64,000 nt of DNA from Leptolyngbya sp. PCC 7375 (GTDB taxonomy: Bacteria; Cyanobacteriota; Cyanobacteriia; Phormidesmidales; Phormidesmidaceae): contig NZ_JH993797.1 in the NCBI RefSeq assembly GCF_000316115.1, positions 2,838,486 to 2,902,485 of the forward strand, in the 5' to 3' direction. Positions 26,586 through 35,214 of the stretch are shown here, in pieces (position 1 is the stretch's first letter; every line of letters starts with the position of its first letter). The translations under genes and the position numbers were made by a program. The notes under the pieces are model-generated. The model was given only the letters and a program-made list of their open reading frames with translations. It was not told the origin of the DNA and did not search any database.

Positions 26586-27197
26586 TTAGACGGTGGCCGG
26601 TGCCTTCATCGGAATAGGACTCAAAAAGTTATGCAGGAGCCGTTTACCTGATTGAGTTAACACACTTTCAGGATGAAACTGCACCCCTTGAATATGAGGG
26701 TACTCGCGATGACGAACCCCCATAATCGTGCCGTCATCAACCCAAGCAGTGATTTCTAAACATTCAGGACAGCTTGCTCGCTCCACTACTAAGCTGTGGT
26801 AACGAGTTGCCGTTAATGGATTTTCAAGACCTGCAAAAACCCCCTGATTTGTATGGGTCACGGGGGATGTTTTGCCATGCATCAGTTCAGCGGCGGCTGT
26901 GACGATACCACCAAATACCTGACCAATGCTTTGGTGTCCCAGACATACTCCCAAAATCGGAATAGTTGGACCCAATTCTCGAATTATTTCCAAGGAAATA
27001 CCGGCATCGTCAGGAGTGCCAGGCCCCGGAGAGATTAGAATTCCATCCGGTGACAAATCATGAATCTGCGCCAATGTAATTTGGTCATTACGAAAGACAC
27101 GAATGTCAGATGCAACAGGAAGCGTTTGTCCCAACTCTCCTAGATACTGAACCAGGTTGTAGGTAAAACTATCGTAATTATCAATGACTAAGATCAT
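26586..27197 (-). CDS. Glutamine amidotransferase of anthranilate/aminodeoxychorismate synthase (TrpG/PabA)
   Basis: This class I glutamine amidotransferase subunit supplies ammonia to anthranilate synthase (tryptophan) or aminodeoxychorismate synthase (folate). The product of 203 residues starts MILVIDNYDSFTYNLVQYL and has the nucleophile loop GVCLGHQ, SPGPGTP and the catalytic pair FHPES. The two pathways often share this subunit, so a single name would overstate the evidence. ATG 27197 gives the family start; the longer frame from 27215 adds six residues. It sits 28 bases after dgkA on the same strand. Confidence 0.92.
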   Translation of the reverse strand: MILVIDNYDSFTYNLVQYLGELGQTLPVASDIRVFRNDQITLAQIHDLSPDGILISPGPGTPDDAGISLEIIRELGPTIPILGVCLGHQSIGQVFGGIVTAAAELMHGKTSPVTHTNQGVFAGLENPLTATRYHSLVVERASCPECLEITAWVDDGTIMGVRHREYPHIQGVQFHPESVLTQSGKRLLHNFLSPIPMKAPATV

Positions 27198-27225
27198 TGT
27201 TTGCCTAAAGCTCAATGAGCCTAGC

Positions 27226-27675
27226 TTAAGCGATCCCAGTGTTCAACAGCACAAGTAGCGGTGGCAAGTAAATAAATCCAGCCACAAGCAAAGCAGCAAT
27301 AGCAGAGATCAGAACAGCCCCAGCAGCACAATCCTTTGCAATCTTAGCCAGCTCATGGTAAGTCTGGCCAACCGTTAGATCCACCACAGACTCTAAAGCT
27401 GTATTCATCAGCTCCATCACCAGAACAGCACTGATGGTAATAGCAACCACAGCGGCTTCAATTGCTTTGATGTGCAGCATCACTCCTAGAAACAACGCTA
27501 CTAGACCAATGCCTAAATGAATACGAAAGTTTCGCTGGGTTCTAACGGCATAGATAATTCCTGCCCATGCATAGCGAAAACTAGTGAATAAATTCGGGGC
27601 AACCTGCCAAGCAGTTTTGCTTTCTTTCTTACTCTTAGGAGCAGTTTGAAGGTTAGAGGAAATAGACATGCACAA
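27226..27675 (-). CDS. dgkA: Diacylglycerol/undecaprenol kinase family protein
   Basis: This small trimeric membrane kinase of the DgkA family phosphorylates diacylglycerol or undecaprenol. The product is 149 residues, with three hydrophobic helices in about 55-145 after a polar N-terminal tail. The catalytic/metal segment VLVMELMNTALESVVDLTV and the AKDCAAGAVLI helix are characteristic. The order ybeY - dgkA - trpG/pabA is one I recall as common in cyanobacteria. ATG 27669 (MSISSNLQ) is an equally possible start. Confidence 0.9.
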   Translation of the reverse strand: MCMSISSNLQTAPKSKKESKTAWQVAPNLFTSFRYAWAGIIYAVRTQRNFRIHLGIGLVALFLGVMLHIKAIEAAVVAITISAVLVMELMNTALESVVDLTVGQTYHELAKIAKDCAAGAVLISAIAALLVAGFIYLPPLLVLLNTGIA

Positions 27676-27935
27676 ACCTTAAGAGGTGATGTATATTCAG
27701 TCAGCACAAAAGCGCAAAACTGCTTAATTTAGCTAGCAGCCACCGCAAACCAAATGCCGGAACTACCGCTTAGTCCATCAATAAGACTTATATAATCTTC
27801 GGACCTAATTAATCGAAGCCTGAAACTACTAAATAGGTTCCCGAAAGAATTATCATTTTGTCGATTATATTAACCTTTATCAAAATCTGTAATCGTATAT
27901 TACCTATCCAGATTCAGGAAATATCACCTATCTTG

Positions 27936-28454
27936 CTAAAACGTCAAGTCTATACACTTTAGAAGACTATGCTGCTTCTCTAGCATATTTTGAAGAGCCG
28001 CATCATCAGGATGATCCCATCCCAATAAGTGCAGAAGACCGTGGGCTGCCAGCCAGGTTAACTCCTGAATCAGGGAGTAATTATCATTGTGACGCTGCCG
28101 CTGAGCAGTTTCCACAGAAATAATCAGATCTCCCAAGGGAATAGGCGATGTTTGATAAATGGTTTGAGCTCCAGGGATTTTCGTTTCTTGAGCCGCAAAG
28201 GCTAGGACATCCGTGGGCGTATCCTGGTGACGATATGTAGCGTTTAACTCTTGAATGGTAACGTCATTCGTAAGCAGAAGGTTAATCTCGTATCGACCTA
28301 TGGGGGATGCCGTTGGAGCTAGTTCCCTAAGCCAAATATTAAACCAGGTTTGCCAAGCCGACGTAGGGGGCAAGTCCGACTGCTGGGGTAAAAGCTCTGT
28401 CGCCTCTACCCAAAGCTCTACCTCGGGCACTAAAGTTTGAGTCAATGGAATCAC
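27936..28454 (-). CDS. ybeY: Endoribonuclease YbeY (16S rRNA maturation)
   Basis: YbeY is a zinc-dependent endoribonuclease involved in 16S rRNA 3' end maturation and ribosome quality control. The 172-residue product has the zinc motif HGLLHLLGWDH and the preceding TDVLAFAAQE and LGDLIIS blocks. It begins with GTG 28454, whose GTGA overlaps the stop of the short DUF3285-type gene, so translation is probably coupled. A gap of 260 bases without genes separates it from dgkA. Confidence 0.93.
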   Translation of the reverse strand: MIPLTQTLVPEVELWVEATELLPQQSDLPPTSAWQTWFNIWLRELAPTASPIGRYEINLLLTNDVTIQELNATYRHQDTPTDVLAFAAQETKIPGAQTIYQTSPIPLGDLIISVETAQRQRHNDNYSLIQELTWLAAHGLLHLLGWDHPDDAALQNMLEKQHSLLKCIDLTF

Positions 28455-28627
28455 CGGGTAAGGTAAGCCAAACCAATCAACACTCCTAGTAAGCCCATAG
28501 CGGTCAGAAAAAAGTGAAATAACGATTTACTACCTTTTTTGACCATATTGCGCATGGCTAGTTTGACGTAGCTGGGTGCAGGCTCCATGGGTTGTGGGTC
28601 TACAGAAGGCGGAGGCGATTGGGACAT
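28451..28627 (-). CDS. Short membrane protein of the DUF3285 type
   Basis: This short frame encodes 58 residues: a proline-rich start (MSQSPPPSVDPQPMEPAPSY), then YVKLAMRNMVKKGSKSLFHF, then a single transmembrane helix (FFLTAMGLLGVLIGLAYLTR). The pattern VKLAMRNMV...S..HF.LT..GLLG...GLAYLTR matches the cyanobacterial DUF3285 family as I remember it. It overlaps the ybeY start by four bases (GTGA). Its function is unknown; the context suggests co-expression with YbeY. Repeat copy 2 lies immediately upstream. Confidence 0.85.
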   Translation of the reverse strand: MSQSPPPSVDPQPMEPAPSYVKLAMRNMVKKGSKSLFHFFLTAMGLLGVLIGLAYLTR

Positions 28628-28654
28628 AGCTCTTAAGTAATAAATAAAAACGGT

Positions 28655-28741
28655 CGTTGTTGATCCTCAGGAGAATTTAATCTAAAAAATACTGATTTAA
28701 AGCAATCTTGCTAGATCGATTCATCCCTGAAATCAGCAACG
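28655..28741. repeat. 86-bp palindromic dispersed repeat, copy 2
   Basis: It is bounded by CGTTGTTGAT (28655-28664) and ATCAGCAACG (28732-28741), one mismatch from perfect inversion. It aligns end to end with the reverse complement of 15755-15840, including the shared block AGATCGATTCATCCC near 28713. The inner stem of copy 1 is largely lost here. It lies between prfB and the DUF3285-ybeY genes. Confidence 0.75.
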
Positions 28742-28846
28742 ACTACAAACGCCTAGGCCATTCGTCTAAATATTGACGCAACAGGCTAGAACTAGAATTC
28801 TTTCAAACATTAAGTAATGTATCAGGTCTCAATATACCCCGGTCAA

Positions 28847-29972
28847 CTACACGGTTGATTCTTGAGTAATTTGATTTTCTTGCTGAAGTAATGCCTGAAT
28901 AAATGGATCAAGCTCGCCATTCATAACATCGTCAACTGCTGTAGTTTCAACATTTGTTCGTAGATCTTTCACCATTTGATAAGGGTGAAAGACGTAGTTA
29001 CGAATTTGATTCCCCCAAGCGGCTTCTACTATGTCACCACGAATATCAGCAATCGCCTGGGCCTGCTGTTCTTGAGCAATGACTAACAGCTTCGCTTTTA
29101 GTAAGACCATGGCTTTTTCACGGTTTTGCAGTTGCGATCGCTCCTGGGTACACCGCACAGACAGGCCTGTCGGCAGGTGAGTAATCCGCACAGCCGTTTC
29201 CACCTTATTCACGTTCTGACCACCTGCTCCCCCAGAACGGGATGTTTTAATTTCCAGGTCTTTATCGGGAATATCTAGCTTGATGGTGTCATCTAAAACC
29301 GGCATCACCTCAATGCCCGCAAAACTAGTCTGCCGCTTGCCGTTGGCGTTAAACGGAGAAATGCGCACCAGTCGATGCGTCCCCTTTTCTGCCTTCAAAT
29401 AGCCATAGGCATAGCGCCCATCAATTTCTAGGGTGGCCGATTTTAGCCCCGCTTCATCCCCTTTAGATTCTTCCACCAGTCTGATGTTGTAACCGTGCTG
29501 CTCACACCAGCGGGTGTACATCCGTAGTAGCATTTCAGCCCAGTCCTGAGCGTCGGTCCCCCCTGCCCCAGCATTAATGGTAACGACAGCACTGTTCTTA
29601 TCATAGGGACCCGAAAGAAGCTGTTGTAGCTCCCACTGGTCAAGGGCCTTGGCTAGATTTTGAGCTGTCTCTTGCGCTTCAGATAAAAGCGCTGGATCTG
29701 ACTCTACTTCCAGTAATTCTGCAATGGTCTGAATATCATCAAGCTGAATATTCCAAGTATTGAGCTGTTCCAAATAAGACTTATATTCGTTCAGCGTTTG
29801 TAGTGTCTTCTGAGCTTGTTCTTGGTTATCCCAAAAGTCTGGTTGGGCAGCCACCTGCTCTAGGTCATCAATTTTTGCCTGAATAGCAGGCAGGTCAAAG
29901 ATACTCCTGAGCTTTGCCCAGGCGGTTAGTGAGCAGATCGCTTTCGCGTTTGAGGTCGGACAGGTCTAACAT
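28847..29972 (-). CDS. prfB: Peptide chain release factor 2, with programmed +1 frameshift
   Basis: RF2 terminates translation at UGA and UAA. The product has the SPF specificity tripeptide (RISPFNANGKRQTSF) and the GGQ hydrolysis motif (GGAGGQNVNK). The first 25 codons from ATG 29972 (MLDLSDLKRESDLL) end in CTT followed by an in-frame TGA at 29895-29897; skipping one base (CTT-T-GAC) continues into LDLPAIQAKIDDLEQVAAQPD and the main frame, giving about 374 residues. This is the classical autoregulatory frameshift of prfB: low RF2 lets ribosomes pause at UGA and shift. The reading frame starting at 29854 alone would lack the true N-terminus. It is divergent from tenA. Confidence 0.95.
29894..29908 (-). 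promoter_or_regulatory. prfB programmed +1 frameshift site
   Basis: On the minus strand AGGAGTATCTTTGAC combines an internal Shine-Dalgarno-like AGGAG, a three-base spacer TAT, the slippery CTT and the in-frame stop TGA followed by C. This matches the arrangement of the well-known site in enteric prfB, with AGGAG in place of AGGGGG. Confidence 0.93.
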
Positions 29973-30063
29973 TAGGCAATGGGCTTAGACGATGAAAACC
30001 AATGGGGTCGTAGCCTATTAATTCTATAATGTCACCCGCAGTTCGACCGCTGATCCCTATCCT

Positions 30064-30690
30064 ATGGCCCTTTCTTCCAAGCTTTGGCAAGACCACCTAG
30101 ACCTGGCCAATGAAAGCCTTGCCCATCCATTTGTTCAAGGTATTGCAGACGGTACACTCCCCCAAAAGATCTTTGCCTACTATGTGGGTCAGGACGCATT
30201 CTTTCTAGAAGCCTTTGCCCGAGCCTATAGCATTGCAGCGGCCAAAGCTCCCACCTGGCAGAGCTTTAATGTATTTCATGATTTGGCGGCTGGGGTGTTA
30301 TCAGAACTCAAGCTACACCAGAGCTATGCTCAAACTTGGCATGTAGACTTGACCCAGGTGAGCCCAGGGACGGCTACACGACAATATACGGATTTTTTAT
30401 TGGCAACGGCCTGGGGTCAGCCTATTGGGGTCACAGCTGTCGCCATGTCACCATGCATGCGTCTGTATGCCTATTTAGGTCAACAGCTCGCCCAGGGTGG
30501 CATTCCAGAGCATACCTATGAGGATTGGATTGCCACATATTGCAGTGACGAGTTTGAACCCTTAGCAGCTCAGTTAGAAGCCATTGTGGATGAATATGCA
30601 GCAGACAGTGCGTTGATTCGATCTACGTATCGCTATGCCATGGTCTGTGAGCGGGACTTTTTCCAGGCTGCATGGCGATATCAGAGTTAA
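30064..30690 (+). CDS. tenA: TenA-family thiaminase II
   Basis: This is an aminopyrimidine aminohydrolase/thiaminase II type protein of the heme-oxygenase-like all-helical fold, used in thiamine salvage. The 208-residue product has YYVGQDAFFLEAFARAY (Asp44), AMSPCMRLYAYLG with the catalytic Cys131 of the classical TenA_C subgroup, and CERDFFQAAW with the conserved Glu near the C-terminus. Start ATG 30064. Its TAA stop overlaps the stop of convergent thpR by sharing the palindrome TTAA. Confidence 0.9.
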   Translation: MALSSKLWQDHLDLANESLAHPFVQGIADGTLPQKIFAYYVGQDAFFLEAFARAYSIAAAKAPTWQSFNVFHDLAAGVLSELKLHQSYAQTWHVDLTQVSPGTATRQYTDFLLATAWGQPIGVTAVAMSPCMRLYAYLGQQLAQGGIPEHTYEDWIATYCSDEFEPLAAQLEAIVDEYAADSALIRSTYRYAMVCERDFFQAAWRYQS

Positions 30691-31232
30691 GTTGAGAGTG
30701 AATAATTTTGATGAATTTGCCAACGTTGACCATCATGGCGCAATAGCGTCAAGTGTTGGGCTATAAAGTCAAACGCTAATGTTTTTTGTTGAAATTTTGG
30801 CCAAGCTTGGTGAAATGCCGTTGTGGTGAGATCTCTAAAGGCAACGGTGATGTGGGGACAGAAGTTGCGATAACGGCGATCGACAACACCATATCTAGTT
30901 TCCATAAATATGGCTAAATCTTTTTGTAAGCTCATTAAGCCTGGAGCATGAACGACATCCACATAAATGACGTTGGGAGGAAAGGCTCCGAAATTACGAA
31001 GTGCGATCGCAATCTCCTCCCTTCCTGCAGCAAACCCCTTCAATCCCTCAGTCAACTCATCCATATCCCGCTCTTTAGACCACTCAAACGGAGCCTGCAA
31101 CGTAATGTGAGGCGGTGAGTTAAATGCCTTACGAGAGTCATGCTGTTGCTCAAAGTAGCCCTTAATTTCATTGACAGACGCTTGAATCTCCGATGGTGGC
31201 ACCAGAGCGATGAAGAATCGCTGCGAATTCAT
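30687..31232 (-). CDS. thpR: 2'-5' RNA ligase family protein / RNA 2',3'-cyclic phosphodiesterase
   Basis: A 2H-phosphoesterase of 181 residues with both HxT motifs: HITLQAPF (about 42-49) and HITVAF (about 127-132). It opens with RFFIALVPPSEIQ, the usual first strand. Characterised family members hydrolyse RNA 2',3'-cyclic phosphate ends; ligation is a side reaction, so phosphodiesterase is the safer name. It is convergent with tenA, overlapping by four bases. Confidence 0.88.
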   Translation of the reverse strand: MNSQRFFIALVPPSEIQASVNEIKGYFEQQHDSRKAFNSPPHITLQAPFEWSKERDMDELTEGLKGFAAGREEIAIALRNFGAFPPNVIYVDVVHAPGLMSLQKDLAIFMETRYGVVDRRYRNFCPHITVAFRDLTTTAFHQAWPKFQQKTLAFDFIAQHLTLLRHDGQRWQIHQNYSLST

Positions 31233-31312
31233 AGGTTAGCCATTAATCTTTCTACAATATATTTTGTAAGGCCTTAGCCCAAGCACAAGGCCGCTATCTC
31301 CGAAGGTTGCTT

Positions 31313-31579
31313 ATGGCCTGGTTTGTCAAAATTGAGCGTGGGATTGTCAATAAATCCACGTTTGACCAGTTTGTGCCTGCCCATGTTGACTACGTCAACA
31401 ATTTAATTGCTAAAGGACACCAAGCCAAAACCGGGTATTGGGCTGAGCATGGTGGTGGCATGTTGCTTTTCCAAGCATCGTCTCTGGAAGAAGCTGAAGC
31501 CATTGTCAAAGCCGATCCACTGATTGAAAATGGCTGCGTCGACTACGAACTTCATGAATGGTGTGTAGTTGTAGAATAG
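31313..31579 (+). CDS. YciI family protein
   Basis: An 88-residue ferredoxin-like alpha/beta protein of the YCII-related family, of unknown function. It starts MAWFVKIERGIVNKSTFDQFVPAHVDYV and has the typical GGGMLLFQASSLEEAEAIVKADPLIENG segment. The ATG at 31313 follows CGAAGG and is preferred to the TTG at 31307. It is 64 bases upstream of smpB on the same strand, so it may be in the same transcript. Confidence 0.85.
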   Translation: MAWFVKIERGIVNKSTFDQFVPAHVDYVNNLIAKGHQAKTGYWAEHGGGMLLFQASSLEEAEAIVKADPLIENGCVDYELHEWCVVVE

Positions 31580-31643
31580 CCCGCTACAATAACAGACCCG
31601 AGGAATTCAGCATTTTTCATAGTTACCACAACGTTAGGTCAAC

Positions 31644-32129
31644 ATGGCGAAAACAAATAAAAAATCCCAGCCCAGTGACGGCTTCAAAGTCATGGCTGAC
31701 AATCGCCAGGCCAGATTTACCTACGAAATTTTAGACAGCTATGAAGCGGGTATTGAATTAAAGGGCACTGAAGTCAAGTCTATCCGCGCTGGCAAGGTCA
31801 ACCTGCGAGATGGCTATGCCCAGGTCAAAAACGGTGAAGTGTGGCTACTGAATGTCCATATTTCCCCCCACGACATGACCAACCAGGCTTACAACCACGA
31901 GCCACGTCGTCCCCGTCGACTATTGCTGCACAAGGCTGAAATTCGTAAGTTGATTGGCAAAGTGGAAGAAAAGGGTCTAACTCTAGTCCCCTTAAAGCTC
32001 TATCTCAAAAAAGGACGCGTCAAGGTCAACATTGCCATTGGGCGTGGTAAAAAACTCCACGATAAGCGTGAGTCCTTAAAGCAAAAACAAGAAAAACGCG
32101 ACATTGCCCGCATGATGAAAAATCGCTAG
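31644..32129 (+). CDS. smpB: SsrA-binding protein SmpB
   Basis: SmpB binds tmRNA and delivers it to stalled ribosomes for trans-translation; tagged products go to ClpXP, whose genes lie further along this window. The 161-residue product shows YEILDSYEAGIELKGTEVKSIRAGKVNLRDGYA, VHISPHDMTNQAYNHEPRRPRRLLLHK and the basic C-terminal tail GKKLHDKRESLKQKQEKRDI that reaches the decoding centre. The length is normal. Its TAG stop lies in a CTAG palindrome shared with the stop of the convergent ATP-grasp gene. The tmRNA gene itself was not seen in the window. Confidence 0.96.
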   Translation: MAKTNKKSQPSDGFKVMADNRQARFTYEILDSYEAGIELKGTEVKSIRAGKVNLRDGYAQVKNGEVWLLNVHISPHDMTNQAYNHEPRRPRRLLLHKAEIRKLIGKVEEKGLTLVPLKLYLKKGRVKVNIAIGRGKKLHDKRESLKQKQEKRDIARMMKNR

Positions 32130-33664
32130 ATTGTTTCTTTGTCTAGGGCAGCCACTACTTGCTCATAAATCTGCTCAGCTTCTTTAGGGGTATTTCCAAT
32201 GCAGGTGAGGCCCAGTTTGCCATACTCCGAGAGGCAGCCCATCAGGTGAAATGCAGCCCCAGTACCAGCAATAGAATTAAAGTGCAACTGTTCAATCATG
32301 ATGATATCCATCAGATCATTGGGCAAAAGACCTTTGTACTGCTCTTTTTGTAAGTTATCAGACGCTCGATAATATTTGGGTTGCCCCTGGGGAGTGTAAA
32401 ACTGGCCATCCTCCAGGTTATAGCTGCCGTTGGTTAATAACTGCAAAGCCATAAATGGGTGGGTGGTGCCCCCTTTACGCAAGTTAATTTCAATGGCATT
32501 TAGGTCCCAAGTTTGATCCGCGTTCTGCACCGCAATAAAATCAACACTATATCTTTCAAGGGCTCCCTGTTTCGCCAGGCTTTCTCCGACGTGACGGCCC
32601 ATTTCCTGCAGTTCCAGCCGATAGGCTTCGTCTGCAGGAAAACGACAACCTAAAAAGATTTGACCGTCTGGGCCTCCTAAAATCTGGTCATGGGTGGATA
32701 GAATTTCGACTTCGCCAAAAGGGGTGATGTGACCTTGGACACTAGGGGAACGCTTAATCTCACCCTCGATGAAAGCTTCTGCGATCGCACCCAGCTCTTC
32801 AATCTTGCGACTAAAGTGTTCCCAGGTTTCATACACATACTGAAAACGCATATGTTTCAGTGCTTCGTGAATCTTGACAACCCTTTGACTGTGAGGTGCA
32901 TAGCCTGGAGCAACATCTTGCAACTCATCCAACAACAGCAAAGCATTTCCTTCCCCTGAAAATCCCTCATTCAGCTTGATCACAATACGTTTCAAGGCTG
33001 GCTGTTGCTCCCATAAATCAGCTGTGGCCACAGCCAGATCTTTGACACAATATGTAAGCTGACTACCTTGCGGATGGGGTACACCACAGGCACCAAAAAT
33101 TTCACGACTCCCAGCCTTAGTGCCCAAATTCAGCAGCGCTGGAGATAACGCCATTAGTGGAATATTCAATGTCAGCGCCAACTGCTGTTCCCAAGACGTA
33201 GAGTTAAAACAAACCATGTAGGCTTCCTCGGGAGAAAGGCAATGGCGAATACGATCCACCAAGCGTGGACGTTTCAAAATCTTTTCGGTCAAGGGCCGTT
33301 GTGACCCATCATAAGTAGAAAATAAATTCAGCCGGTTCTGAGCATGGGAGCTAGGAATACCTGGTAATAGCTCCAAATAGTAATCGACAATGCTAGGATG
33401 CAGCGGCTGCGAAGTTACATAGATCAGAGATGTATTAGGATTCCGCAGGTGCAGGAGTGAAAACAGCAGTCTCTCTTCATAGTGATGCACACCTTCCACC
33501 TTTATCAATTCCTCTTGATCAAGGCTAAGGGAAGGCACCACCAAAATTTGCCTGGGAGCACGGTCAAAGCAATCTACAGGTTGCCAGCATGACGTCAATT
33601 GAGCCTGGAGCTGACGAAATTTGAAATCATCTTTAATTTCAGAGTTGGCTAACTTAAATACCAC
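32126..33664 (-). CDS. ATP-grasp ligase, PGM1-related peptide ligase type
   Basis: The 512-residue protein contains an ATP-grasp core (about 170-395) with RIVIKLNEGFSGEGNALL (ATP lysine and glycine loop), FIEGEIKRSPSVQG and WDLNAIEINLRKGGTTHPFMALQLL (metal-binding Glu and Asn). The N-terminal 160 residues and the C-terminal domain (about 400-505, with GLLPNDLMDIIMIEQLHFN and GTGAAFHLMGCLSEYGKLGLT) match what I remember of PGM1-related proteins; PGM1 joins an amino-acid-derived starter to a ribosomal peptide in pheganomycin biosynthesis. Cyanobacterial homologues are common and uncharacterised, so the substrate is unknown. No precursor peptide gene is visible next to it. Convergent with smpB. 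Confidence 0.75.
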   Translation of the reverse strand: MVFKLANSEIKDDFKFRQLQAQLTSCWQPVDCFDRAPRQILVVPSLSLDQEELIKVEGVHHYEERLLFSLLHLRNPNTSLIYVTSQPLHPSIVDYYLELLPGIPSSHAQNRLNLFSTYDGSQRPLTEKILKRPRLVDRIRHCLSPEEAYMVCFNSTSWEQQLALTLNIPLMALSPALLNLGTKAGSREIFGACGVPHPQGSQLTYCVKDLAVATADLWEQQPALKRIVIKLNEGFSGEGNALLLLDELQDVAPGYAPHSQRVVKIHEALKHMRFQYVYETWEHFSRKIEELGAIAEAFIEGEIKRSPSVQGHITPFGEVEILSTHDQILGGPDGQIFLGCRFPADEAYRLELQEMGRHVGESLAKQGALERYSVDFIAVQNADQTWDLNAIEINLRKGGTTHPFMALQLLTNGSYNLEDGQFYTPQGQPKYYRASDNLQKEQYKGLLPNDLMDIIMIEQLHFNSIAGTGAAFHLMGCLSEYGKLGLTCIGNTPKEAEQIYEQVVAALDKETI

Positions 33665-33741
33665 GACTGCTCCTTAACCAACACAGCTGGCTACTGAATC
33701 TGATTAACACCCCAACCATAGACTTACTATTTTCTTAATAC

Positions 33742-33782
33742 AAAAGTAGCGGTGTGAAACAACCCTTCACACCGCTACTTTT
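33742..33782 (-). terminator. Intrinsic terminator after sigF (bidirectional shape)
   Basis: AAAAGTAGCGGTGTGAA (33742-33758) is the perfect complement of 33766-33782, a 17-base stem with the loop ACAACCC and T residues on either strand. It lies between the sigF stop and the start of the ATP-grasp gene. Confidence 0.85.
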
Positions 33783-33864
33783 TATCTATATCAAAACTAG
33801 ATCCAAGAGAGGCAAAATTTTTGACACTCTTACAGGTTTAAACAACCTAAATGCAACCCAAACC

Positions 33865-34650
33865 CTAGGGATCTGTCTGCAATGTCTGGGGTTGCAAATA
33901 ATTAATCATTTGATCAACTCCCCGTTGAATGCGACGAGTAACTGTCATCGGACTCACACCAATACGTTCAGCCACCTCTTTACGAGAAAGTCCCTTAAAA
34001 AAGACAAATTCAATAGCTGAGCGGGTTTTATCCTCTAACTGACTGAGCGCCCGCTGCACTTGCTGACGATCTTCTTCTAGCGCTTGCAGAAGCTGATAAT
34101 GCATATCCGGCAGGGTATCTCCCAGAGTAATTGTTGAATCAGTTTGATGACAAACAGTAGCGTCTAAACTCAGTGGCATACGATTCTTATTAGCCATTTT
34201 CACCTGACGCCACTCTTTAACCGAAATACAAAGGGCTTGAGCCATTTCATGATCAGACGGCTGGCGACCATATTGTCGAAGTAGATCAGCTTGCAGCTTC
34301 TGACTAGCCTTTTGCAAATCTTGCCAACGACGAGGAATTTTAACCGTAGATCCGCGATCCCTCAGAAAGTGAAGCATCTCACCTCGAATATAAGGAACCG
34401 CAAAAGAACTAAACGCACACCCTTGACTTGGATCAAACCGTTCAATTGCTCGAATCAAACCAAGATAGCCAATCTGCTCAAGGTCTTCATAAGGTTCAGC
34501 ACACTGATGACTTACACGGTGCGCTATTTTTCGCACTAAACCTGCATTTAAGCGAACTAAATCATTACGCAACTTAATTGATGGCTGTTGTTTATATGCC
34601 ATCAGCATCTCCATCCCGCGAGATCGAAGCGATGAGGTTTGAGTAGCCAT
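33865..34650 (-). CDS. sigF: RNA polymerase sigma factor, group 3 SigF type
   Basis: This alternative sigma factor of the SigB/SigF/SigG class has 261 residues. Region 2 contains NAGLVRKIAHRVSHQCAEPYEDLEQIGYLGLIRAIERFDPSQG, region 3 follows from IPRRWQDLQ, and region 4 has the helix-turn-helix GLSRKEVAERIGVSPMTVTRRIQRG. Cyanobacterial SigF controls pili, motility and surface features in model strains, and is known there to be autoregulated. It is followed by a strong terminator. The long upstream region (34651-35214) probably holds its promoter. Confidence 0.92.
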   Translation of the reverse strand: MATQTSSLRSRGMEMLMAYKQQPSIKLRNDLVRLNAGLVRKIAHRVSHQCAEPYEDLEQIGYLGLIRAIERFDPSQGCAFSSFAVPYIRGEMLHFLRDRGSTVKIPRRWQDLQKASQKLQADLLRQYGRQPSDHEMAQALCISVKEWRQVKMANKNRMPLSLDATVCHQTDSTITLGDTLPDMHYQLLQALEEDRQQVQRALSQLEDKTRSAIEFVFFKGLSRKEVAERIGVSPMTVTRRIQRGVDQMINYLQPQTLQTDP

Positions 34651-35214
34651 AGTGTACTAAATATCCTGTGTTAGGGCGTTAAATCGTGATTTAAGTACAT
34701 TGTCGGGATGTTGACTTAAGCCCACCATCGTTGGATTACGGGACTCGGACTATAAATTTCCCGAGAGACTCCGTATATTCACTCTGGCTGTTTAAAATAT
34801 TACTTCGAGATAGATATCCCCAACACACCCGGTAGAGTGCACTGATGATATCTAAGTCAGTAGATACTCTTAGGAATTATTTATTCATCAAAAATTATCG
34901 CTATGTAATTTTTCTTGCCTGATCGCAGCGACATTAATGCACTACAGCCAGACTTTAGACTTATACATATAGTTCTTGGAAAGAACCTAGAACGTTACTT
35001 AATAGCTACCTGAAATAATTAACTTTAGAAACTATGTGAGATATAAGCATCATAGACAGTCATATATGCCTATATTCAGCATTCCCATCAAGCTTTGTGT
35101 ATGTAACTTTTTCTTTAAAAGAAATAATGAATTTAGACCATCCTCGTTACTCACTGAAATTTTGTTACTCAAAGTTTTGAAGCACACTACAAACTTTTCA
35201 GTAGTATCCAGCCA
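34651..35214. other. AT-rich intergenic region upstream of sigF
   Basis: No gene is convincing. The region contains short dyads (GTTCTT/AAGAAC near 34975) and AT-rich stretches. It separates the alpha/beta hydrolase stop from the sigF start and likely carries sigF regulatory sites. Confidence 0.45.
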
